A stretch of 64,000 bases of DNA from Mycoplasma phocoeninasale (GCF_012934885.1 NZ_CP051480.1:62001-126000); one strand, 5' to 3'; positions 41,125 through 54,057 are shown, counted from the first letter of the stretch. Translations and numbers: made by a program. Notes: generated from the sequence alone by a model not told the origin.

Positions 41125-42261
41125 ATGAAAAGAATTATAACATCAGAGAGTGTTGGCGCAGGACACCCTGACAAAATCTGTGACCAAATAAGCGATGCCA
41201 TTTTAGATGGTTTACTTAAAAAAGATCCGCACGCTAGAGTTGCTTGCGATGTACTGGCAAATAATGATGTAATTTACATCGGCGGTCAAATTACCACATC
41301 AGCTTATGTTGACACCATCAAGGAGACATGAAAAATCCTTAAACCATTAGGTTATAAAGAAAGCGATTTTACTATCATTAACAAAATCTATCCGCAAAGC
41401 CCTGACATTGCTATGGGTGTTGATGAGTCAAATAACCATGAATTAGGTGCTGGCGATCAAGGAATACTATTCGGCTATGCAACAAATGAAAATCAATATT
41501 ATATGCCATGACCAATTGTTTTAAGCCATGAGCTAGTTAAAAGGGCTGAAAAACTTAGGAGAAGCAAAGCATTTCACCATGCAAAAAGTGACATGAAAAG
41601 TCAAGTGACTATTGAATATGATGATGAAACAAATACCACAAAAGTTATTAAGGTTCTAATGTCAGTTCAACATGATGAAGAATACAATGAAGCTAAATTT
41701 AAAAAATTTATTAAAGAACACATTGTTGATTATGTTCTAAAAGAAAACAAATTCAACCTAGATTACGAACTTTTAATAAATCCCACTGGTAGATTTGTGA
41801 TTGGCGGTCCAGTTGGAGATACTGGTTTAACTGGGAGGAAAATTATTGTTGATACATACGGTGGTTTTGCTCATCATGGTGGTGGAGCGTTTTCTGGCAA
41901 AGATCCAACAAAAATCGACCGTTCAGCAGCTTACATGGCAAGATATATTGCTAAGAATATTGTGGCAGCGAATGTAACTGAGAAATGTGAAATTCAACTC
42001 TCATATGCCATTGGTTTACCAAGACCACAATCAATTTACGTGAACACATTTAATAGTTCTAAATTTACCGAAGAACAAATTATTGACATGATTAGCAAAC
42101 TATTTGATCTAAGTGTTTCTGGAATTATAAAAACTCTAGATTTACTAAGACCAATTTATTTACAAACAGCGACATTTGGACATTTTGGGAGAAATGATTT
42201 AGATTTGCCATGAGAAAAAATAAATAAAGTTTCACAAATTAAAAATTATCTTAAAAGCTAA
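41125..42261 (+). CDS. metK: S-adenosylmethionine synthetase
   Basis: 378 aa. It makes SAM from methionine and ATP. GHPDK at 13-17, [12 protein letters not shown] (the loop closing the active site), and [22 protein letters not shown] are conserved. Start at 41125 gives the standard N-terminus [17 protein letters not shown]; an in-frame ATG ten codons earlier lies inside the leader hairpin and lacks a ribosome binding site. Ribosome binding site GGAAGG is 10 bases upstream. Confidence 0.98.
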
Positions 42262-42299
42262 CTGCTTTTATTTTTTAAAATTTTAAAATAAAATAAAAG

Positions 42300-42317
42300 G
42301 CTAGCTTGTTAGCTAGC
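42300..42317. terminator. Bidirectional terminator between metK and giant surface protein 1
   Basis: Stem GCTAGCT / AGCTAGC, loop TGTT, T-rich on both sides. It serves the convergent metK and minus-strand gene. Confidence 0.8.
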
Positions 42318-42358
42318 TAATTTTTTAATTTTGATGCTTTTTGATATTTATTTTTAAT

Positions 42359-45300
42359 CTAGTTATCAACATTTTTATTTTTTATTATCTCATCATATTC
42401 TTTAGATAATTTATAATCGGAATTTCATTTATTTATTTCTTCATCAAATGTTAAACCCTCTTTTAGAATATATGAATAATATTTCTTATCATTTCCGTGT
42501 AAAACTAAATTTTTAATTGTCAGCGGTTTTCCATCTCCATCAACTATAGGAATAATTGGGCTTGCCCAACCAAGCGCAATTGTGTATCTTATTAATGAGT
42601 ATGATTTAAGACCGTTATGGTCGTATTTTCAATCTTCGCCTACATTACCATATGGCAATGGAGAAGTATTTCAATTTCCATCTCATATCTCGCCTTTAAT
42701 AATAGTGTCATAATTAAAGTTTTCTAATTTATCTTTAGCAAGATTATATCTTCTTTGCAAATCAATGCGAAAATCAATCATTTTTTGTCAGTCAGTATTT
42801 TTAAATTTGAGATATTCTCCAGATTTTGGATCGTAATCGCCTAAATAGGAGTCTTGATAATATTTCTTTGGATTTTCTAGCAGTTGAAATGTTAGAATGT
42901 AGCTAAATGGATTATCATCAAAATTTGGATGATAGAAATAGCTATCAGAATAGGCAAAGTCATAATAACCAGATGCTGTGCTTCCTCCGAGATTAGCAAA
43001 ATTTATGTCATAGTAATTGCTACCTCTGTTTGTTAATATATTCTTGTTTTCCATTTCTCTGTTATATCAAAATGTTCGATACAATAGAAATGACAGCCTG
43101 TTAAATTGAGAAAGGAATTTTTTGTATAATTCCTTACCTTTTTCACTATATTCGAGCGCTTTAGCATATGAAAAAGAAATATTTAGTTTCTTTTCATTTA
43201 CATTTTCAAAGGCAATATTAACTTTATTAGTTTTGTAATCTAAAGTTGAATTAATCTTAAGAGACAATAGTTTTTTATAATCGTTGAAATTAATGAAATT
43301 ATTTGTCCCCGAATACTTGTTATTATATTTAAGCATAATTGACGATGAATCAAGTATTTTATTGTGAATAAAGTTAGAAATCGAATTGTTTAGAATTGCT
43401 TCATCTAAGTTTTTAAAATCATTTTCAAAATTTGAAATTAATTCATTATTACCATAGTTTTCTAAAATACTAAATACTCTTTCATTAAATTCTTTGCTTC
43501 ATTTATTATTTTCATTTTGTCTAATTTTGGCAATCCAATCATTAAAATTTTGGTTAAAAATATCTAAATCTTCTTGCTTACTAAATATTGTTAAGAAATA
43601 ATTGTTATCATCTTTTTTATCAATAATTTTATTTTTAATATTTTCTAATGATTGAAATAGTTGTGGATCATTAAAATAATTAGAACCAGAATTATCACGA
43701 CCTTGTCATTTACTTAAATTATCAATGGGATAATTTTTTATTATATCATTGAAAAACTCTTCTCGTCTGCTGCTATCATAATAAACATAATTTTTCTCAT
43801 CAATAAATTGTTTTAATGCTTCAATATTATTTTTTAAAAATAATAGTTTACTATCTAAATCAGAGAATGATGAATCGATAGTTGTATTGTTATTTATAGA
43901 TTCAATAAATTTTAACTCTTTTTCTTCATTATCAAATTCTCTAGTTAATTGATATGAAATAGTCAAATTATTTGCTATTACTTCTTCATTTTTTAAAGTT
44001 CAGAGCAAATTATTACCATCCCTTATCATATACTCATTGTTAGAAGAGAAAACTAAATTAGTATTTTTTTTATCAATTTCAACATCATTAATAGTTGTAT
44101 TGTTCTTGGCATATTCAAGTGTTCATTCATTACTATGTTTGTGGATAAATCTGATGTTTTTAATATTTGAATTTCTAAATTCCGTTGAAAATTTTTTATT
44201 GTTGATAAATGTTTGAATATTAGCATATAGATTTTTAAACCTAGCATTTAGGATATCTATTTTATCCAAACTTGTATTAAGCATAAATTGTTTTAAAATA
44301 TTATTTAAAAAATAATTGAAATCAAAATCATATTCATATTTATGTTTTAAAGATTCTATTTTTGACTTATCTAGATTTTGGTCTAAAAGTCTATTAAATT
44401 CCGCCATATATTTTTCTAGCCCTAACTTATACAAGTTGACGTAATCTACAATTGTTTGCTTTCTACTGTCAATATCATCGCTATTAGTATCATTCATTAG
44501 ATCACTTAAAACATATGTTGTCATTTGTTGCTTAGATTTTTCAAAAGTCGAATCTAAATTATTGATATAATCTATGGCGTTTTTACGTTTTTTCAAAAAT
44601 AAACTAATTTTATTTTCTAGATTTTTAAAATCACTACCATTATAAGTTGCAGCAAGAAAATTTTCTAAGATTTCTTTACTACGATTTATCTTATTATTGG
44701 AATTTGAAGTTAACTTAAGTAAGTACTCATTCCTAAAATATTGATTAATTATTTCCTTGTTGTTACTATTTTCATAAAAACTTATTCAGTTATCATAGCT
44801 TTTAGCAAAATCTTGTCAAACATTTATTAAACTTTCATTTTCAATATTTTTTGAATAATTATTACTATTATGGATTTGTAAAACGTTTAGGTCATATGCA
44901 AAAATTGAACGGTTATTTAGTTTTTGATCTCTATCATAGTAAAATAATTTATCATTAACCACATACTTGTTATTCTTGCTGTTAAAAAATGTTGTAACAG
45001 TATTTTTTCACTCTTGGTCATTAATGTTATCAACTTTTATTTTTGTTTTTTTAGAGTCATATTTTTGTTTTAACTCATTTTCGTTTAATAGTAAATTTTT
45101 TCATATGTCATAGTTAGTAGTGAAATCTCTTACTAATTTTTCATTTGAAGAATATTTTTCATATGTTCAATTACTATCATTCATTCATTCATTTTCGTTA
45201 ATTATAAAACGTGTTGAAGCGTTATCAATATATTCTTTTAAACTTTTTAAAGTTGAATTTGAATAATTTTTAAAGTTGTCACTTTCAAAAATTTCGTTTT

Positions 45301-46573
45301 TATAATCGTTTCATTCTTTAGCAACTTTGTTTTTTGCAGCTACTCATTGATTTTGAATAATTGGCAATGATTGGTCTATTCATGCCTTTTTATAATATGC
45401 TTTCCCATTAACAACAAAATTTTGTTCTGTAATATTTAATAAATCATAATATGGTTTAAAATCAGTTTTAAACTTGGTTAAATCTTCTTGTTGTTTTGGT
45501 GTCACCTCATAATTTAATGAATAAACTTTATTTGTTATTTGCTTATCCACGCCATATTCATCAAATGAAACCTGATAATTAAATCTTAATCAAAATTGAT
45601 TATTCTTTTTAGAATTTAAACTTTGATTTTTTGCAATATACTTGGTTTCATTTTCATCAAGTTGTGTTCTATCAATTACTTCAATTAATAATTTTTTAAA
45701 GTTATTGGCGCTCAATTCATTTTTTTCTAAATAAGAATATTGTAACTCAGCACTTTGAGCATTCTCCAATTTATCAGATCATGTCTCAACATCGTCACTT
45801 TGAAGATCGACATTTAAATCATAATTAGCACTTAAAATTCTTTGATATGTATCTCGATGTATCTCTGAATCTGCTAAAAGTTCTGTCAATTTTTTAATGT
45901 TATTAGTATTTAATCTTTCTTTTAAATCTACTTTAACCTTAGATTCATCTTTTAAGGGTTTAATAGTTTCCTCAATTTTAGATTTATATTCTTTAATCTT
46001 TATTTTTAAATCATTTAAAGCCCTAGCTAAATCTGAATCACTTCCCAGCTCATTTTTAAGCACTTCTCTAGCATCAACTTTGCCTTTACCACTAGATTTT
46101 TTTTCTTCTATAATTAATTGGTCAACTCTTTTTTGATATTTTTCATCCAATCCTGTTCAATAACCATCAACACCCTTTAATGATTGAACGGCATTTGCAT
46201 AGTCGTTATCTCAGTATCCGGTTAATTTGTTGATTTGTTGCTCCGTTAATTTACCACCGTCAATTTCAGAATCTTTTCTAATTAAATGTGATGTCTCGTC
46301 CAACAATGATAATTTTGTTTTAATATTTTCAAACAAGATATTATCATATTTTTCTTTAAGTTGTTCAATAAGTTGACTAGCTTCATTTAATTTGTCTTTA
46401 TAGAAATATCTAATGTTGTCATTTGAATTTAATTCATTGAAAAGCTTGCTAATAATTTTCTTATTTTTACTTTGTTTATTATTAAACAATAGGATAACAG
46501 TTGTCGCCACTGAAATTGCTCCGACAAATGCCGCTCCTGACCACATCAATTTTTTAAATTTTGGTTTTGTCAT
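42359..46573 (-). CDS. Giant membrane-anchored surface protein 1 (paralog of 48766-52953)
   Basis: 1404 aa; family not recognised. A single hydrophobic segment (residues 10-30, WSGAAFVGAISVATTVILLF) with no lipobox should anchor the N-terminus, leaving about 1370 residues outside the cell. The ectodomain is Asn/Lys/Asp-rich and largely helical, and aromatic residues are frequent in the C-terminal third. The C-terminal 110 residues (NGLKSYSLI...SPIIPIVDG...PLTIKNLVLHG...YYSYILK) are the part most conserved with its paralog. It is alone between a non-coding region and a terminator. Ribosome binding site AGGAGA. Adhesin or enzyme scaffold are guesses only. Confidence 0.85.
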
Positions 46574-47478
46574 TTATCTCTCCTACTTTTAAAATTAGTA
46601 TTTTTAGAATCAATTCTTCTGGTAATAACTAAAATTCTTATACTGCCATCTACCTAATCCATTGTCTAAATGTAGGAAGTAAAGATAATGCAAAAAATTC
46701 AAAAGAAAACAAGCTAAAAATACAATTCATATACTTACTAAAATATGGTTTTATTTATATATAAATAAATATTAAAATTAATATCGAAAAAAGTATATCA
46801 CTAATCAAATTTTTTATGTCTTAATTTGAGTTAAAATTACCACTGTTTAATAAAATAATTGTTAAGGGTTATCCGGTTATATTGATGGCTATGATAATAA
46901 ATATTTATCAAGTATAAAACAAACGTAAATTTATAATTATAAAAATAATTTTAAATATTAGCTAGTAAGTATTTAGCGCCTTTAAAAAATAATTTACTGG
47001 GATTTCGTTTGTTGAATGTATAAGAATTGTTAGTTTTTAATTACATGAAGTAAACTAAAAATTAATATATTGCTTTTTATTGCAAATAATAAGAAGATAA
47101 ATAGTTTTAATGCGATGTGCTAGCCTTTGTTTATTTAATCAATAGTGAAATGATATTAGCAATAAGTCGAATCTAATTATTTTAGAATTCATTGAATTTA
47201 ATATGGGAATTAGCATGTCTATTATTTACTAAAATGCCTTGCACTGTTTTTACATAAACTAAACATAAAATGCTTGCATTAATTTCTTTACTAATAAATC
47301 AATTTCAATATTCTCTAATTATCTCTACATAACTATTTATCTTTGGATTTTAAATGAATAAAATAAACTATTTATTTGATATTTACAGAAAATTTAAATA
47401 TGATGATTAATGAATGCGTCATAAAATAACTATTAAGTTTTTTAAAAACATAAATAATATTTCAATTATAAAAAATAA
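46574..47478. other. Long non-coding region upstream of giant surface protein 1
   Basis: About 900 A/T-rich bases without an open frame I can support. The first 250 or so, next to the gene, resemble the upstream region of the paralog at 52954-53200 (shared blocks such as AAATAAATATTAAA and AGTATATCACTAA), so the duplication included upstream DNA. The rest has no recognised feature. Confidence 0.5.
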
Positions 47479-47498
47479 AGCTGGCCAGTAAGCCAACT
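47479..47498 (-). terminator. Terminator after tRNA-Trp
   Basis: Stem AGTTGGC / GCCAGCT (one G-T pair), loop of 6, then TTTATTTTTT on the minus strand. Confidence 0.75.
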
Positions 47499-47518
47499 AA
47501 TTTCATTAATTAATGATA

Positions 47519-47592
47519 TGGCAGGGGTTAAAGGAATCGAACCCTTACAAACAGTTTTGGAGACTGCAGCACTACCATTATACTAAACCCCC
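47519..47592 (-). tRNA. tRNA-Trp (anticodon CCA)
   Basis: 74 bases with encoded CCA. Acceptor GGGGGTT pairs with AACCCCT (first pair G-U), anticodon loop CTCCAAA gives CCA, T-loop TTCGATT. This tRNA reads UGG; the UCA-anticodon tRNA-Trp needed for the many UGA codons must be elsewhere in the genome. It lies 39 bases downstream of ychF. Confidence 0.95.
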
Positions 47593-47631
47593 ATATAAGA
47601 AATTTTATCTTATAATATTGAATAAAATTTC

Positions 47632-48735
47632 CTATTTTGCAATTTTGAATAAACAGATGTCACCATCTTGCATTTCATAATTTTTGCCTTCAAGACAGAT
47701 CTTTCCTGCTTCTCTGCAACCTCTTTCCCCATTAAATTTAACATAATCATCAAATTTAATTACTTCGGCTTTTACGAATTTTTTTTCAAAATCAGTATGA
47801 ATAATTCCAGCACACTCAGCAGCATTCATGCCTTTTTTAAAAGTTCAGGCTCGAGCTTCAATTTCGCCTGCCGTAAAATATGTGGCCTGATTTAGTAGAT
47901 AAAAGCTTTCTTTGATTATTCTATCAATCCCTGATTCAGAAATGTTATACTCTGATAAGAATACTTTTTTCTCTTCATCATCAAACCGTGAAATTTCATG
48001 CTCTAATTTAATACATATTGGAATGACAATTTCATTTTTTTTTGATAAAAAATCATTTAAGCTTTGAAAATGTTTGGCATTTTTTATATCTTTAAAATCT
48101 TCCTCTGATAAATTAGCAACATATATTGTTGGTTTATCAGTTAACAATTGATATTTGCTAATTATTGCTTTCTCTTCTAAGTTTAGATCGATATTCTTAA
48201 TCATTAATTCATCTTCTAATGATTTGCGAATTTTTTGAAGAGTTTCAAATTCAACTTTCAGTTCCTTTTCGTTAGTATTGTGAACCTTTTTTGACATTCG
48301 AGCAATAATATTTTCAACAGTTTGCAAATCGGCTAGAATGAGTTCCAAATTTATAACCTTTAAATCGTCTACTGGAGAGATTCGATCATTAACATGAAGA
48401 ATATCCTGATTCTCAAAGCATCTAATAACATGAACAATTGCATCTACCTCACGAATATTAGCCAAAAATTTATTGCCCAAACCTTCACCTTTAGATGCGC
48501 CAGCAACTAAACCAGCAATATCAACAAATTGAAAAGTTGCTTCAACTATTTTCTTTGTATTAACAATTTCAGCCAATCTCTTTAAGCGAACATCGTGTAA
48601 ATTAACAATAGCCACATTAGGCTCAATAGTTGTAAAGGCATAATTGGAAGCTTCTGCTTCTACTAAAGTTAATGCTGAGAAAAGACTACTTTTTCCTACA
48701 TTAGGTAAACCAATGATTCCTGCTTTTAAAGACAT
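47632..48735 (-). CDS. ychF: Redox-regulated ATPase/GTP-binding protein YchF (OLA1)
   Basis: 367 aa. Obg-family P-loop protein preferring ATP. G1 GLPNVGKSS (9-17), G3 [14 protein letters not shown], the NxxE-type motif VANLSEED in place of the GTP-specific NKxD, and the C-terminal TGS domain ([12 protein letters not shown]...[20 protein letters not shown]) are clear. It is implicated in ribosome function and stress. It starts 30 bases after the stop of giant surface protein 2. Confidence 0.97.
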
Positions 48736-48765
48736 TTTTTCTCCTATTTAAATTATAAAAATAAA

Positions 48766-51700
48766 TTATTTTTTGATTGCATCATTGTAACTTAATGATA
48801 ATTTATAAGAAGAATTTCACTTCTTAATTTCTTCATCAAGAATTAGTCCATCTTTAAGAATTTGTGAATAATAATTTCTATTATCGCCATGTAAGATCAA
48901 ATTTTGAATTGTTAATGGTCTATTATATCCGTCATATAGAGGAACTAGTGGACTTTCTCAACCATTAGAATGAGGAACTAATGAATACGATTTAAGTCCT
49001 TTGTGGCTATAATTTCATTTTTCATATCTTTTTCCAAATGGAAGTGGTGAAGTTTCTCAAACCTTATCTCATAAATCCTTTTTTATAATTAGGTCATAAT
49101 TGAAACTTTGCAGTCTAGATTTTGCTTTATTATATTTCTCTTGCAATTTAGAACGAAATTCTAATAAATTATTTCAATCCTGACTTTGAAATTTCATTCA
49201 GTTTGATAATTTATTATCATAATATCCTTGTTTTTTATCATCAGCAAAAAATTGTCTAGGATTTTCTGCTAGTTGAATACCCAAAATGTATTTGAATGGA
49301 TTACCATTAAAATCTGGATGCCAAAAGTAATCATTTGAATAGGAAAATTTATATTTATTAGAAACCCCTAATCTTATATAAGCATCATTGACATCATAAT
49401 AACTACTTTTATTATTATTTTTATTGATTATATTTTCTTCATTTGTCAAAGTACGATTGTATCAAAAAGTTTTATACAACATAAATGCTAGTCTATTAAA
49501 CTCGGCAACAAATTTATCATACATTTCTTTTCCCTGAACACTATTTTTTAGAGCTTCACTATATGGAATTAAAATGCTTGCTCTTTTTCCTTTTTTGCTA
49601 GAGATTAATAATTCTACATTGTTATCGTTATAGTTAAGTTTGTAACTTGTTTCCAAGTTAAATTGGGCTTGATAATCTTCAAATCTAAAAAAATTACTAA
49701 TATTTGAATATTTTTTATTGTATTCAGCCTTAATTAAATTTGATGATTTGATGTTATTAATTACATAAGTGCCTACTGTTTGATTAATAATTTGTCTATC
49801 AAGATTAACATGATCCTTTGCTATTGCATTAACCAAGATATTTTTTTGGTTGGTATCTAAAGTCTCAAATACTCTTTCGCTAAATTCTTTAGATCATTTA
49901 TTATCTTTATTTTGTTTAAGTATAGATATTCATGTTCTAAATTCATTAATAAAATTTTGAATTTCAGATTTTCTTCCAAAGATATTATAGAAATAACTGT
50001 AATCATTTTTTCTTTCAATAATTTGATTTTTAATATTTTCTAATGAATCAAATAATTCTGAATTATTAAAATATTTTCAACCTGAGTTATCATTACCTTT
50101 TCATTTATCTAGATTGTTTATTTGATATTTTTTGATAATATCATCAAAGAATTCTTTTTCATTTGTAGAATCATAATAAATATAATTTTTCATATTTATA
50201 AAATCAATTAATATATCAATATCTCGTTGTAATAAAACGAAATCTTCTCTTAAATTTGCAAATGTCGGAGGAAGTATTGAGGTTTCACTCACTTTTTCGC
50301 TAAATACTAATTCATCTTCTGGGTTTTCAAATTTCCTATAAAGTTCATACACTACTATCAAATTATTTGGTATAACTTCTTTATTTGTAATGTCTCATAG
50401 TAAATTATTTTCATCTCTTAGCTGATATTTATTACCAGAAATCACTACACTGCTATTATTTTCTAATTTGACATCATTAATAGTTGTTTTATCCTTAGCA
50501 TATTCAATTGTTCAATCATTATTATGTTTATGAATATAATTTAATTTTTTGATATTAGAATCTTTAAAATCCCTTGATTTCTTTTTACTATCAATAAATA
50601 TTTGAATATTTGTATATAAATTTTTATTTCTATTGTTTAAAATGACTAATTTTTCAGATGCATTTTCGGTTTTCTTAGATATTTCCAAAAATAAGTTAAA
50701 ATCAAATTCGTATTTATGTCTGTTTTTTAATGAATTAATTTTTTCCTGATCTAAATTTTGATCCTCTAATCTTTTAAATTCAGCATTATATTTAGCTAAA
50801 CCAAGTCCATATAAATTAATGTAATCACTAATTATTTGTTTCTTAGCTTCTCATTCATCAACGGTGATATCTTTTGTTAGATTGCCTAAAACATAATCTC
50901 TCATTTGTGACTTAGAACTCTCAAAAGTCGCATCTAATCCACTGATATAGTCAATAATATCTTTACGTTTTTTAATAAACAAATTGATTTTTTCTTCTAG
51001 GTTTTTGAAGTCTGTTCCATTATAGATAGCATTAATATAATTGCTTAAAACTTTCTTATCACGACTTATTTTTGTCTTTGAGTCATCATTTCACATGAAT
51101 AAAGAGTCAGTTTCAAAATATTGTTTAATTAAAGCTCTATCAGCATTATTTTCATAAAAGTTTATTCAATTATCATAGCTTGTGACGAAGTCACGTAAAA
51201 CACTCAAAAAGTTCTCATTTTCAATATTTTTCGAGTAATTATTACTATTATAAATTTGAGGAACATTTAGGTCGTATGCAAAAACTGAGCGGTCGTCAAT
51301 TTTTTGATCACGATCATAGTAGAACAGTTTATCATTAATTTCATACTTATTGCCGCCGCTATTGAAAAACTCATCAACTGTTTTTTTTCATTCAGAGTCA
51401 TTAACATTATCGAATTTAAATTCGACTTTTTTAGACTCATATTTTTCTTTAAGTTCTTTTTCATTTAGCAGTAGATTTTTCCAAATGTCATAACTCTGCA
51501 TGAAGTCTTTAACAAGTTTTTCATTTGAAAGATATCTTTCATAAGTTCACTTACGATCGTTCATTCACTCATTCAAATCAATATCAAAACGTGAAGATGC
51601 GCCTTCAATATATTCTTTTAAAGATTTTAAAATCGTGTCCGAATTTTTTCGGAAGTTATCGCTATTATAAATTTCAGCTTTGTAGTCATTTCAATCCTTT

Positions 51701-52953
51701 GCGACCTTTGCTTTTGTTGCAACTCATTGGCTTTTAATGATTGGTAATGATTGATCTATTCATGACTTCTTGTAATAATTATTACCATTAATTTTAAAAG
51801 TGTCCTCACTAATGTTTAATGAATCATAGTATTGTTTAAAGTTGGCCTTAAAATTATTTAAATCGCTTTCTTGTTCAGATGTAACATCATAATTTAGTAT
51901 ATATACTTTATCCGTAGTATCTTTTTCTACGCCATAATCTGGAAAGATAATTTGATAATTAAGTCTTAATCAGAATCTATTATCTTTTTTAGAATTTAAA
52001 TTATCATGCTTTTCAATAAATTTAACATCTTCTGCATTAAGTTGAGTTTTATCAATAGCTTCAATTTGTAACCTTTTAAAGTTATTAGTATTTAAATCAT
52101 TTTTTATTAAATAAGAGTATTGAGTTTCGGCGCTTTGTGAGTTTTTTAATTTCTCCGCTCATCTTTCGACATTTGCGTCTTGAAGATCAACGTCCAAGTC
52201 ATAATTATTATTTAAAATGCCTAAATAAGTGTCACGATGTTTTTCTGAGTCAGCTAAAAGTTCTTTCAGTTTGTTGATATTATTAGTATTTAAACGGTCT
52301 TGTAAGCCACTTTTAACTTTAGAATTATCTTTTAAAGGTTCAATTGTTTCTTCTATCTTAGATTTATAATTTTGAATTTTTGATTTTAGTTCTTTTAATG
52401 CACTTGAAAGATCCGAATCGTTTACTAATTCATTTTTGAATGCTTCTCTAGCGTCAACTTTGCTTTTTCCGCTAGCATTTTTTTCTTGTAAAATTAGTTC
52501 ATTGATTCGTTTTTGATGTTTTTCTTCTAAACCCGCTCAGTATCCATTTTCGTTTTTCATAGATTCAACACCGCTAGCATATTCCTTATCTCAGTAGCCA
52601 TCTAATTTGCCTATTTGAGTTTCATCTAAGGGCTTGCCATCTATTTCTGAATCTTTTTTTATTAATTCTGATATCTCTTCAAGGCTTGACAATTTAGCCA
52701 TGATATCATTAAATAAATCTGTTTTATATTCTTCATTAAGTTTAGCAATAAGTTGATTTACTTCATTTAATCTATTTCTATAAAAATAATTAATGTTTTC
52801 ATTACTGCTCAATTCATTAAAAATTCTATTTACTATTTTTTTGTTTTTTTTGTGTTTGTTATTAAGTAATAAAACAGCAGTTGTGGCTATTGATATTGCT
52901 CCAACTAATATTGCTCCTGATCACATTAATCTCTTAAATTTTGGTTTTGTCAT
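48766..52953 (-). CDS. Giant membrane-anchored surface protein 2 (paralog of 42359-46573)
   Basis: 1395 aa. It is colinear with protein 1 over the full length and, by eye, about half identical. Its N-terminus (MTKPKFKRLMWSGA) is nearly the same as that of its partner. A single N-terminal membrane helix without a lipobox is followed by a long Asn/Lys/Glu-rich helical ectodomain and the same conserved C-terminal block (GLKSYSLV...ESPLVPLYDG...PLTIQNLILHG). Ribosome binding site AGGAG. ychF follows after 30 bases without a terminator, so ychF may be cotranscribed from this gene. Confidence 0.85.
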
Positions 52954-53493
52954 TTATAACTCCTAATTTTTGAATTATATTTTTAACAATATTCTTTTTA
53001 CGCAAGATAAAATATTTACAAATATTGTTTATTTTTTGATTGGGGATATTTAAAAAAATAAACACTAAGTAAACGTTAAAAGAAATAAACTAAAAACATA
53101 ACCTATGTATTGACTCTAAATATTATTATTTATAAATAATAAATAAATAAATATTAAATTAGTAGTATATCACTAAAAAGAATTTTACTCTTAATTTTTA
53201 AGTAAAATTAACAATTTTGTTATAAAAGCATAGTAATTATAGTTATTATTTTATAATAATAAGAAATTCTTATAAAACGCCTAGATAATGATTGCAATAG
53301 ATAGCTAATGAATAATCTTAAATATATCGAAAAAGTTAAAGCGTCTTTAGGAAAATAATGTTTATTTATTAATTCAGTTATTGTTTAATTTTTTTAACAA
53401 TTAGTAAATATAAGAATAGTAGAAAAATTATCTAATAAGTAGTTATATCAATTTTTTTTAATATAAAATAATAGCACTTATAAAAGGAGGAGT
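52954..53493. other. Non-coding region between giant surface protein 2 and tdk
   Basis: 540 A/T-rich bases between divergent genes. The part near 52954-53200 is similar to the upstream region of protein 1. A TATAAAAT-like box at about 53463-53470 may be the tdk -10. No gene or RNA recognised. Confidence 0.5.
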
Positions 53494-54057
53494 ATGTACA
53501 AAAATTTTAATGATGGAATGATTGAAATTATCACTGGTCCGATGTTTTCGGGAAAGAGTGAAGAATTACTTAAAAAAATACGAATCTTAGAATATGCCAA
53601 ACTAAAACCACTTGTTATAAAACCTACTTTTGACAATAGATTCTCTGATGATAGTATTGTGAGTCGAGCAGGAACAAAGAACAAAACTTTCACAATCAAA
53701 GAACCAAAAGAAATCTACGAATTACTATTAAAAGACAAATATAAAGCGATCCTAATTGATGAAGCACACTTTTTTGATAAAAGTCTAGTAAATATTGCTG
53801 ATGATCTAGCTAATAAAGGATATTTAATCATTATTGCTGGTTTGGACCAAAATTATCTTCGTGAACCTTTCGGACCAATGCCAGAATTAATGGCAATAGC
53901 CGAAAGAATTACTAAATTACAAGCAATATGCGTTAAATGCCAACACGCAGCATCAACAAGTTTTCGAATTGTAAAATCTGATAAAGAACATCTACTTGGT
54001 GATGTCTCTGAATATGAAGCCCGTTGCAGAAAATGTCACTACAGAAATATAAAATAA
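53494..54057 (+). CDS. tdk: Thymidine kinase
   Basis: 187 aa type II thymidine kinase. Walker A GPMFSGKSEEL (15-25), DEAHFFD (Walker B), the lasso loop region DQNYLREPFGPM, and the zinc pairs CVKC and CRKC are intact. It salvages thymidine to dTMP, in line with the nucleoside supply from the 5'-nucleotidase lipoprotein. Ribosome binding site GGAGG is very strong. Confidence 0.97.
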   Translation: MYKNFNDGMIEIITGPMFSGKSEELLKKIRILEYAKLKPLVIKPTFDNRFSDDSIVSRAGTKNKTFTIKEPKEIYELLLKDKYKAILIDEAHFFDKSLVNIADDLANKGYLIIIAGLDQNYLREPFGPMPELMAIAERITKLQAICVKCQHAASTSFRIVKSDKEHLLGDVSEYEARCRKCHYRNIK

